64,000 bases of DNA, from the NCBI GenBank assembly GCA_040954595.2, contig CM082584.2, positions 12,772,001-12,836,000 on the forward strand, given 5' to 3'. Of this stretch, positions 39,501-48,600 are shown in pieces. The DNA comes from Balanoglossus misakiensis (Eukaryota > Hemichordata). The first letter of the stretch is position 1. Every line of letters starts with the position of its first letter. The position numbers and the translations under genes were made by a program. The notes beneath the pieces were generated by a model, which ran no database searches, had not been told where the DNA came from, and saw only the letters and a program-made list of their open reading frames with translations.

Positions 39501-42500
39501 CAACCAATAGTCATATGTATACATCTACAGGTAAGTGGACACCAGGGTTTTCATTCTATTTCTCTGTTCTACTGTCTTAACATGCAAAATTACTTCAGTT
39601 TGCATTACCTGCATATGTTTAACAACCATTGCACAAAACGCCCAGATAGAGGCTAGTATTTTTAACATGCTTTTATTAAAAGTTAACACTACAAATAGTT
39701 TCCATCAAAACAGTCTGTGGCAATTATGGGGTCAAAGAACCCAACTGATATCGACTATATATATTGACAAGAAGTTGCTTATATCCAACTGCCAGATCAG
39801 AGAAAGGTCAGTCCCAAATGGCAATTGACAGTGACACTGAAGTTCCCACCCATGGCTGGCTGCTTCTTGCCACTAGGTGGCGCTCCTTTCAAAAGGAAAT
39901 CAACAAGCAAGGTCATTTCTGAGACACCAATCAACACACACAGGTCTGCATGTTACACGTTCAGTTTTAAGAAAGAGATGGTCAATTTTCTTGGTAAATC
40001 CTTCATCAGTAAATGGCAAATTTTCCCTAGCCAGACTCATTTTGTAACAGAGACATTCTGGATTGGCATTAATGGAAGCTGTATCAAATTAATGAGTGGG
40101 AGAAAATTCCAATATGCCAAGAGAGAGGCTGTCTGAAATTACAAACTTCAAAACTGGGACACAAGGATGGGAAAGTTTCTATGCTGCTGGGAAACAGATC
40201 TATATGTAGCTGAAATGCAACAGAACTAACAAACCACTGCAGCAGACAGTTTTCTCAATGCTCTCACCATAGAATCAGCAAACTGTGTTGAAAAGTGATG
40301 TGAAATTACAATATGATTGCCTCTTGGAAAATATAAAAACACTTCTAATGTACTCTCAAAAATGTCATTTGAATCTGTGAGACCAGACACTCCTCCAAGT
40401 GGTGAAACCCAGTAACAAGTTTCGATAAGTTTTTAAATATCAGAGAACAGTCTGGAGGTGGTGGGTAGGATCAGCTACATTGTAGCAAAGCAAACAACAC
40501 ACAACGAAATCAAGTCATGTAGGTATCACTGGAAATCTGACTTAATAATTTATGATAGGGGAGTAACCAGCCAAACAAGTCAGAATAATTGTTATTCTTG
40601 TGTTTTGAAAGTATGACAATAGGATTGTTATACATTTTGGTTTGCCACATTGTCTTTCAATTGTCTCTGCTTCCAACAGAGTGGTTGTTTCTGCCCCCTG
40701 AGGCTATTCACACAAATGTCATTGTTCTTTCGGAGCTGCTGAACTTTGGAATGTGAAAAATGTTGTAAGCAATTACTTGGCATCAGTAAATAACAATTAA
40801 TACATGGGGGAGCCTTACTGATAGGAGAATTAAAGTATTTCTCACAGTCTCAGTGCCTCTTACACATTGTAAAATGTGACACCAGAAAGCAGAACAGATT
40901 AAAATTCTGTTGTCTGTGTGTGTGTTCCCCACAGCAGTTTCTTATTGATTGAAAATCCAAGCAGTCGATAAGAGTTAAAGTTAAGCCTAACCACAGATTG
41001 ATCGGTTTACAATGTACATGATGTACTGCGTGTGTCTATGTGCTTTTGGATGCAAAGCATGCAATGTCTCTGTCACAATACATAGAGTGCTCACCAACTG
41101 CAGGCAGACATGCAAGGATAGGTGAAACTGGTTATATAACATGTGAATACCTAAAGTAACTTTTCATCAGAGACTGTTAGACCACCCATTTTTTCCCTGA
41201 TCTTATTATGCTATCTTTCCACATGCAGCTTTACAAAACATCATCACACACGTCTTTTGCAAGTAATAAAATAAATTCAGCAACCTAGCTGCCTTAAAAA
41301 GATTTCAGAGTTCAATGGGAGTGTGTTGTTCAGATCAACCTCACCCATTGTCCCAATACAAAGCAAATTGATGTAAATGCAGACAGACAGAAAAATCAGG
41401 CACGTAGCAACAACACTTCCAGTCAACATAATTTGCAGCATAAAGATCATTTTTAGCGTCATGATAGTTGTCATATTCTCATCATTAGTAAATTTATCCA
41501 TATGTACATTTTCAGGAATATTGTCTCAAAGATGCTTAACAAACCTGTAACGTCAAAGAAAGGGTACTTTTGGGACATTAAACATCTCTAATGCACACTA
41601 TTTGCTAGGATACAAACCTGCAAAGTGCTATCATACTGCTGTATTGCATTACGATCATAAACATTTGATGTCAAAGTGTACACCACGATGCCGACTTGGA
41701 GGGAAAAATAGTATTACTCACATGGACACTGTTGTCTGTAGAATGCGACATTCCTGTATGGAGTTCTGATCGAGCTGAAGCCTTATTCTCGGCTCTGTTA
41801 AATGTATAGGTGACCTTTGACCCCTTCACCTTGCAACCCTGTTTGTTGGTGAGGCCCCATCATTGACAACAGTCGCAGTTGTCCCATATATAGCAGGTGT
41901 ACATTGGAGGAGTAGTAATATGCAGTGACGTTTCAATAAGGCCATGTCAAATTTTGACAGCAGGAGGTTCTGATATGTGTGTCATTCTATCAAGGTATAT
42001 ATGGCAAGAAATAAGGGCTCTTCCACAGAATTCATCATTATTGATGATTTATGACCAACTACACCACACAGATGTAGTGGGGATCGCCAGACTTAACTCA
42101 ACATTATCTCAACACAACGCAGGTCATTGCCTTCCTAATGCAATTTATGGGTGCTATACAATTAATCCTTTTATGAATAATTTAAGATATATGGACTCTA
42201 CCATCCACTAGTACCACCACAACCCCAACTCTGTCTCATACCCTGCCCCAACTAGGACATACCACAAACCTGGGATTATTCTAAATATTTGGATTTGTTT
42301 GGTATATGTGTGCCAACGATGACAGGGGTTGTAAATTCAAAACTGGATATGTAGGTCATCCTCATTCCTCAATACACTGCCAAAATAATAACTGAAGTGA
42401 AATAAACAATTTTGACACTCTAATGTCAGTTTCGGTCATAACTGAAATGATTTTCTATTAGAACTCCTCAGCTCAACAGCTTTAAATTCTCCCTTGTATC

Positions 42501-43460
42501 ACATCAGGGTGGGAGGTAGAGCTATTTATGGCCAGAAGTAAATGAGAACATTCAGTTCTTTTCTTCAGTGTGTCTTTTATCAGCATGATTTGAGGAGAAT
42601 AGGTTTTCTGAACAAAGGGTTACAGTGCTTTAATATGTTATTACTGTTTTCAATGTCCATGTGGGACGAGGTCATAACAATACAGGTCCATCAACATGGA
42701 GTGATAAAATGTAACCATTTGCTCCAATGCATTACATCCATATAAGCTCATTCGGTCACTTCACAATTCGTCCCACTTAAAAAAATAACACTACTTGTTG
42801 ACATATGAACACACCAAACAAAAGACCAAGCAACTAGATATAAATAGCATAGTCTGTCTTTAATCGACCATCTAAGAAATTCAATCAAACCGTCCGTCGT
42901 CCGTCTCTCTCTCTCTCCCTCTGTCTGTCTGTCTCTCTGTCTGTCTCAGTGTGTGTGTGTGTGTGTGTGTCTCTCTCTCTCTCTCCCCCCCATATAATTA
43001 ACTATATATAGCTGCCTTTCCCAGCAACACTGAAATAAGTGTCCCTCTGGTTGAGAACAAGCGCGAGTGAACCCGATCAAGGTGCCAGACGGTCAGAAAC
43101 CACACTCCCCCGTGGGGGTTTTCATGACTAAATGCTGTAGGGTTTACAGAATCTGCAACAGTGCCAGGTCTGTATTTCACGGCATTCCTTACAGCTGTCA
43201 TAACTTTTCAATGGTTTCGGCTTGTCTACCAAACCTTATCGGTTTCACCCGTGTTGGCCTCCAGTGTCTTTTAAATTCATACCAAACATGACTGGTGTAT
43301 GGTGGATGTACATTGCAGTGTATAGTGTACAGTTTTTTTAAGTTGTAAGACTTACCGGTGGAGAAAGGATGGTGGGACTTGTTGATCTTTCTTCAACCCG
43401 AGATGTCTTTCGATGTTTCTTACTGCCCCCGGAAAAAAGCTTCCTCCCGACGGATGACAT
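18503..43460 (-). CDS. ARHGAP45: Rho GTPase-activating protein of the ARHGAP29/ARHGAP45/GMIP family (F-BAR, C1, RhoGAP)
   Basis: Switches off Rho-family GTPases at membranes. Main form, 23 exons: 43356-43460, 32232-32502, 24657-24800, 24456-24537, 24168-24313, 23696-23833, 23475-23539, 23247-23357, 23041-23121, 22727-22900, 22519-22596, 22272-22388, 21928-22076, 21610-21740, 21245-21463, 20719-21053, 20465-20602, 20080-20258, 19848-19928, 19629-19710, 19428-19512, 19152-19316, 18503-18996; 3570 nt, 1189 aa. Domains: basic Ser-rich N-terminus; F-BAR coiled coil from about 250 to 535; atypical C1 zinc finger (about 692-736; all Cys/His ligands present); RhoGAP with arginine finger Arg786 in GLYRV; Ser-rich tail ending PKFV, a PDZ ligand like the ARHGAP29 and ARHGAP45 ends (QFV/EFV). 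The symbol is a best fit: this is probably the single precursor of the vertebrate trio, and STK11 proximity favours the ARHGAP45 name. Several alternative 5' exons are listed separately. Confidence 0.93.
24801..27714. other. ARHGAP45: RhoGAP intron, nothing coding supported
   Basis: Intron between the common exon 24657-24800 and the nearest candidate alternative 5' exon. It contains a CT-rich microsatellite (25438-25463) and a short palindrome (26080-26109). An open frame at 25010-25303 (minus) has a plausible donor only in phase 0, which does not fit the phase 1 acceptor at 24800, so I do not call it. Confidence 0.5.
25438..25463. repeat. CT-rich microsatellite
   Basis: Run of CTCTCTCTCTCT interrupted by single T insertions, inside a RhoGAP intron. 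Confidence 0.75.
27715..27745 (-). CDS. ARHGAP45: Candidate alternative first exon of RhoGAP gene (MPASRHRRMR)
   Basis: ATG at 27745, ten codons, then G/GTAAGT at 27715/27714. It ends in phase 1, which matches the acceptor of the common exon at 24800. The peptide is short and basic and has no homologue I recognise. I found it while looking specifically for phase 1 exons, so it is weaker evidence than the exons at 28751 and 29952. Confidence 0.35.
28751..28888 (-). CDS. ARHGAP45: Candidate alternative or cassette exon of RhoGAP gene
   Basis: 138 nt flanked by a possible acceptor (TTGTGCCAG/AC at 28889/28888) and a donor (GCAG/GTAGTG at 28751/28750). It is symmetric, phase 1 to phase 1, so it could sit in frame between exons 32232-32502 and 24657-24800, adding 46 residues (DIDQYVFFHNWFKGFEAD at the start). 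The frame stays open for 36 bases upstream but has no ATG, so an internal exon is more likely than a first exon. The acceptor has a poor pyrimidine tract. I know no vertebrate counterpart for this segment. Confidence 0.4.
29952..30126 (-). CDS. ARHGAP45: Candidate alternative first exon of RhoGAP gene (acidic N-terminus)
   Basis: ATG at 30126 (context ACCATGTG), 58 codons, then GGTG/GTAAGC at 29952/29951. Phase 1, compatible with the common exon at 24800. The encoded N-terminus begins MCDASDLVIVELFQDQ and contains the acidic run EDEEEEEGE. A form starting here would skip the Ser-rich segment coded by 32232-32502 and have an acidic rather than basic N-terminus. Confidence 0.45.
30576..30669 (-). 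CDS. ARHGAP45: Candidate alternative first exon of RhoGAP gene (MATDKLATKG...)
   Basis: ATG at 30669, 31 codons, then GTGG/GTGAGA at 30576/30575; phase 1, again compatible with 24800. The peptide is basic and contains SRRTSLMDFSR, a match to basophilic-kinase (PKA-like) sites. It lies in a locally GC-richer patch (30560-30660) that could be a promoter. No homology recognised; predicted from frame, donor and phase only. Confidence 0.4.
30670..32231. other. ARHGAP45: RhoGAP intron, nothing coding supported
   Basis: Contains a GGGGGCGCC CTCF-like word at 32051-32062. Open frames at 31104-31386 overlap on both strands, show no domain and have no fitting splice sites. Confidence 0.4.
32503..35065. 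other. ARHGAP45: RhoGAP intron, nothing coding supported
   Basis: AT-rich intron between the alternative first exon 35066-35122 and exon 32232-32502. I see no RNA gene, transposon end or conserved block. Confidence 0.4.
35066..35122 (-). CDS. ARHGAP45: Alternative first exon of RhoGAP gene (MGFKSSRKNKAK...)
   Basis: ATG at 35122, 19 codons (MGFKSSRKNKAKPLRYVSQ), then CAG/GTATGT at 35066/35065. Phase 0, matching the phase 0 acceptor of exon 32232-32502. The basic Ser/Lys-rich start resembles the N-termini of the family (for example MGLKSLSSN inside ARHGAP29). No pyrimidine tract precedes the ATG, so this is a first exon with its own promoter. A perfect CRE (TGACGTCA) lies about 500 bases upstream at 35628-35635. 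Confidence 0.65.
37738..37758. repeat. (ACTC)n microsatellite
   Basis: Five tandem copies of the tetranucleotide CACT. Confidence 0.85.
42900..42991. repeat. Compound microsatellite (CT)n-(TCTG)n-(GT)n-(CT)n-C6
   Basis: Consecutive runs of CTCTCT, CTGTCTGT, GTGTGTGT and CTCTCTCT ending in a C run. It lies in the first RhoGAP intron, about 350 bases downstream (in gene direction) of the first coding exon. Confidence 0.9.
43356..43460 (-). CDS. ARHGAP45: Most upstream coding first exon of RhoGAP gene (MSSVGRKLFS...)
   Basis: ATG at 43460, 35 codons, then CCG/GTAAGT at 43356/43355; phase 0, matching exon 32232-32502. The peptide MSSVGRKLFSGGSKKHRK followed by a Ser/Pro/Thr-rich end resembles the N-terminus of human ARHGAP45 (basic R/K cluster, then Ser-Pro). 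This exon was taken as the start of the main form. Confidence 0.7.
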
Positions 43461-44085
43461 TTTATCTGACCTGTCTCTCACCAAGTTGCAACCACAACAT
43501 TCGCGTTAACCATCGGAATCTGGTTAGTATAGTACAAGGAGGACCGGTCAACTATAAGCAGACTGTAACACACAACGTTCTTCGAGATCCACCAGCCAGA
43601 CGCCCTTTTCTCCGTTTACAGTTTGCGCAACATTTTGGGATAAAAAACAATATTTGCGGAATATGGCAAGTTATCCTACAAAGAATGGGTGTTCACCAGG
43701 AAGGAGAACTCAAAATTTAAACGGGAAACTCCTCAGCATAAGTAATTGAATTGTTGTACACACCAAAGCAGAAGTCTTCACTTAGCACGACGGCCATCGC
43801 ATCTATTCTTATGCAAATTACCAATCACTGTACACAAAAAGGGTGTCGGTCGTGTTGAGTATCATGTGATCAATGTGTGAAATGCGCTAAGTAGCTTTCC
43901 ATAGAGGACGCCCTCGCGCAACAACTCAACCGAAATTCCCTTCTCTTGCTGCCCTTTTCCCATTAATTATGTTTGATACAAAACACCATTGATGTTTGGC
44001 TACTTTAGATTATTCATTTATTGCCGAAAATAATTCTTCATTTAGGGGGAGGGGGTCTTTTCAAAATTGCCTTGAAATTAAGACT

Positions 44086-44170
44086 TTCAAAATGGCCGCC
44101 AAATTTGAGGTTCAAAATGGCCGCCTATATCTGTGCTTAGTCTATGGCATTCAAAATGGCCGCCAAATTT
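44086..44170. repeat. Triplicated AAAATGGCCGCC (YY1-like) motif
   Basis: TTCAAAATGGCCGCC occurs at 44086-44100, 44111-44125 and 44150-44164; the first and third copies continue as AAATTT. Spacing is 25 and 39 bases. Confidence 0.85.
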
Positions 44171-44251
44171 AGTGACTTTGACAATCTCTATGGTAAACAT
44201 TATGGAGAAATTTTACTCATAGTTTAACCACACATACTAGTACCTTCCATC

Positions 44252-44348
44252 CCACTTGTAGACACGAGAGTGAAAAACTCGCCAAAATGAATATTCGGTG
44301 TTTACCATTTATTCATTTTGGCAAGATTTTTACTCTCATATCCTACAA
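44252..44348. repeat. Imperfect inverted repeat (foldback)
   Basis: Left arm (44252-44292) contains GAGAGTGAAAAACTCGCC followed by AAAATGAAT; right arm (44310-44348) is its near reverse complement, with TTTTGGCAAG and TTTTTACTCTC. The arms are about 40 bases with few mismatches, and the loop is about 17 bases. It could be a small foldback/MITE remnant or an RNA hairpin. Confidence 0.7.
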
Positions 44349-45630
44349 ACGTGATGGTTTAATGTTGATTCACTATATACACATTTTCAACCCTTTTTGC
44401 TCTGTTTTTCTCTTTAAATTTGTTTCACTTCAATCTACTTTCGTTTAATATAATGTGTATAGCAATCGTGGGTTAGCTTCGTTTAGATCATTTTGAAGAA
44501 CTTTTCATGAATTGCGATGTGTATGTATTCAGTTTTTTGCGATAAAAGCACAAAAAATGATCCACCGGTCGATCCACAGATTTCCAAAATGGCGGCACGA
44601 TCGCATTCATTGTGTTCGGAGACCACAAACTTTTTGACCCTTTTTTCACGCTCTCTTTGTGTTCACTCAGGGTTGCCATTTTTATTATTCGGATAATAAG
44701 ATGTCGCACGATTCGGTAATAAACTCTAATTCTTCCAAAACCAAAAGATTTCAAAGCATATTACGTTCACATTTTGGTACCACTTTGGCAGTATGTAGCA
44801 CTTGATTTTCAACCAAAGAGCGCCCCCTCGTGTTGGTTTATGATGATCTCAGCTGAACCTGTGGCTATAATGCGCCTTCAAATTAAAGTGTATCAGTAAG
44901 TGTATCACCAAATTATTTGTTCTCTTCTGGATGACTGACTGTTGTGGCAGTAAACTTGGAACTCTTTAATGGGTAGCAGAGCCCTACACACGTTCGTGTA
45001 CGGCCACCCTTGCATTGATTATGGCTTTATCTGAAAATTTGCATAAACACATTAAAGCCTGTGATTTGGTAGCCATTAAGTCTGGATTGGTGTGTTTATG
45101 CGTTTTCATCGAATCCGCGTTATATAGGGGGCTAGGTTTATGACCTGGCGACAAACGGTTGCACCGCGTCCTAGTTCGTCTGTAACCATGATAACAGAAG
45201 AATTTACTATCCCTTCTCTGCCATACTTATATTTTCAGTTCGACTGTTTTAACATCAGACAGTGGCAAACAACTTCGCCAGTGTGATTTATTCAAATAAA
45301 TAAAAGGGGAAAAACCTCAGGTGTGTATATGACCACCAACATTGCGGTTTAGTGTGTGTACTGACTGTCTCCTGACATGCTGACCTTCTTCGATGAATAT
45401 GTATGAGTCACATTATTATCGTTAACGTATGTCCCTGAATAATTACATTGCCCAATCCCTGCCACAATACGTATGTACATCCTGGGCCTGCCCTGAACAG
45501 GTAGACTGTGTCTCGCCCATCGCACACACACCCACGGCGCTCAATTGACTGTCCCCGACCACAACGAAAACATCACCCCTTCGTCTCCCTCCGCTGTAGC
45601 TATCTTCATCGTCTCGACGCGTCGGTAACC

Positions 45631-48600
45631 ATGGCATCCCGTCCAACAGGCTATGGAATGACGGCTGAGTTGAAAGCTAAGGTACAGTTCTGTTCTAACG
45701 GGTTTTATCAGTAGATGGGGGTATGGCTAGTCAAATGGACCAGTGCTGTACTATCGGTGACAGCTTGCTTGCATGCTCTCACTATCATTCACTCTGTGAG
45801 GTCGACAGATGGGCGTTGTCTTCGTCTAACTCCCCGAGGTCAATTAACTATTAAGAGTATTTTTTTCGATGAGTTTTGTCTTTTATATGTGAAGATTTTA
45901 ATGTACCAAGCCTCGGTAACCTATGCATGCATATAGTTAACGTTAACTACAAGACTCTTTTCAAATTACCTATAGGCGAGTAGCATTGTTCGAAAATAGT
46001 TTTACTCTATAGGTAGCTTTGCTGTAAACTCCGTACAATGACGTCACCAGGTACAGCGATAACTAATCTTTTCAAGGAGATGTTTTGCATATAGGAATTT
46101 GAGAGATGTTTATGCACAGTAATCGTTATAATATATACCAAGTTGGCCAAATACTTTTCACCATTCACGGGGAAATCTTTTTAACATAAGAAAAAATGAT
46201 GCTTTTAGGACATATATCACACATGGAAACGCCTAGTTACTTTTCAGCGAAAGTCTAAATACGTTTGACCTCCATGATCTGACCTCGAAGTACAAAAGTG
46301 GTGTCACGGTCGGTCATATGTCCCTGGAAAAAAACAGAATAGAGTACATTGGTTGCATACACCTTTTATGGAGAAACTCGCGACTGTCCCAGCTCTTGTA
46401 CACAATGCGATTTCTAAAGAAAGGTCTACGAATCCGTGACAAGAATTTCTCATTCAAACGCTACTGTAGAAGTTACTAAAGACCATCTTGCTTCGCCATG
46501 ATTAATGCAACAAATTTCAGTGTTATCTCACAGACTCCTTATTGTGCTTACATAATACATGTACACTCAAAACAGCGAGTATTCACCCTCTGTTGTCACG
46601 GAACATAAATTAAAACAAGATAGAAAAGGCCAAAGGGCTAAATGTTCAAAAGCCGACAGGCGATTCGTTGGATGTCACGCTTTGTAAATCCGGGAATTGT
46701 GTGCGTGTTTTCAGAGATTAACTCTCAATTCGTGAAAGTGAAGTCTTAAGTGCAATATTATGACAGTGATATTGTGAATAAGTTGGAAAAGAATGACAAT
46801 CTTCAAAAAGCGGACTCCTTCCTTGTAGCCCACTCAAGGGAGCAGTACTAGTTCCGTCAAAAATTTAGATTCAGGAAAGTTATGACGCTTCGAGCTGTGG
46901 ATCCGCATCATACAACGAAGCTCCAAGACAACACATACCCACTACGACCGACCACTAGACGGACACGGGTGCCAGAATATACAAATATACAACTAGTTAT
47001 CAAACCGAAAAGCGCGATTTGATGAAACACAGAGAATGCGCAAGTAAGACATTGTCCGGAAAAAAACAAGGTCGCCAGCCACATCCTGTTTTACAAGTAT
47101 ATGCTTTTGCTGAAGTAGGCCGACGTAATAGACACCCGTGCACCTTTAGGAGAACTAGTCGCCATGGAGACAGGAATGAAGTCATTATCATTCATGTCGC
47201 ACACCCTTGTCCCCACCTCACCCACGTAATATTTCGTGGCGTGTTTTTGAATGAAAAGGGCAATAATTCCGTCATTTCCGATGAGATTAAATAATTGCCA
47301 GGTTCAATGAATGTGTGTTGGCCTATGTCTGCGGAACCGCTTAATTTCCCGCCGTCCGGTAGACCTAAAATGTGTACGTTCAGATCATTTTGTCGAGAGA
47401 GCGCATCCTTTGCTCTTTGGAGTAACTAGTTTGAACGGATATAGCCTAAAGCAACAGCCTAAGTGAGACAATTTCTCAACTCTAGAAATGAGTGTACATT
47501 CTTTAAACTATGATAAATAATGTACGGTATGCGCAAGGCCCTTTCTATAAATAAATGATTCCCGTTCTTCTATATATGAACAATTTTCTGTGGGTATATA
47601 TATCATAATTATATGTCCAATCCGGCGATGTTTGGGACATACAGCGCCCTCTAAGTACATAATTGGTGACGTCAAGCCTTTCAACTGATATAAAAAGTTA
47701 AGTCTTGCTAGACTATCGGAACTTGTGCACGGGACGTTGGCCAGATTATCGATCAAAACAAATATAGTGGTATTATACCACGATTGCCTTTAATTAACTG
47801 TTTAAATTCAGTACCTCTCTGTTGAGGTGAAGGCGCGTGACATTCAGTCAAACATGGCAAACAGGGGACGTAGTTTTGGTTTATCAGCCGAGCTCAAAGC
47901 AAAGGTGAGTGCACTGATCAAATATTGTCTGTAGCAGACGGCACAATTAAGTGACAGACACTGTAATTTGATATCGACAGTCTTTTGTTTAAACAATTGA
48001 GCATCCAAAGAATTAAAGAGAAAGTGAGATAGATCTAGCGGAAAGTGAGATAGATCTAGTGCCAAAATATGAATTTATTCTGAGAAAATATTTGATATTG
48101 ACATTTGCCACTTGCATGTACAGTCATGTATGTTACACCATGTACATAGTCACTATGTTTGGTTTTCGTGAACGTATGTAACAGTTTGGTATGAAGCAAA
48201 GTGTTAACTGGTTCGTGATTAAACAATAAAGCAACAGAAATATCCACGGTTTCAGGTTTGAGTGAACTTCAATCACAATATCGTCAGTGTTTTCAGCCAC
48301 GCGTATCGGGTTACCAAACTACCCCCATAAATAGCTGCATTGTTGCAGTCCGGTTTGGCCCTCAAACGGATATGGCTTTATGGCATGTGCGTGGGGGTGT
48401 GACGCCCTGAGAGTTGAAAAGAATGTTCCAGAACTACCTGTTGATCCCCACGCATAACTCTCCTTTTGGAGTTGTGAAGTTGGCAAATTCTGGGGTGTCG
48501 CACCCCTTGTTATTGCATTGGTGTCCCGTAAGTTCTGACACAAACTTGTTGACCCTAAGCATTTTCTTTAATACTCAAAAAGGATTTCTCCTTGCTACAA

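Larger units (their letters stand above)
35123..43355. other. ARHGAP45: Large first intron of RhoGAP gene
   Basis: About 8.2 kb without a supportable gene on either strand. It holds short tandem repeats (37738-37758, 38632-38646, 42900-42991), a strong CTCF-like site at 39868-39884 and a perfect DR1 nuclear-receptor element at 41811-41823. Open frames are all below 140 codons and show no recognisable domain. Confidence 0.45.
43461..45630. promoter_or_regulatory. Divergent intergenic region RhoGAP - transgelin
   Basis: About 2.2 kb between two divergent starts. It contains three copies of TTCAAAATGGCCGCC (44086, 44111, 44150) plus CCAAAATGGCGGC at 44584, all YY1-like; a foldback hairpin at 44252-44348; and a CTCF-like site at 44819-44836. 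No gene is supported within it. Confidence 0.55.

Noticed and set aside
41277-41501. Hydrophobic 74-codon minus-strand frame
   Set aside because: AT-rich intronic sequence often gives hydrophobic frames by chance; no splice sites or homology.
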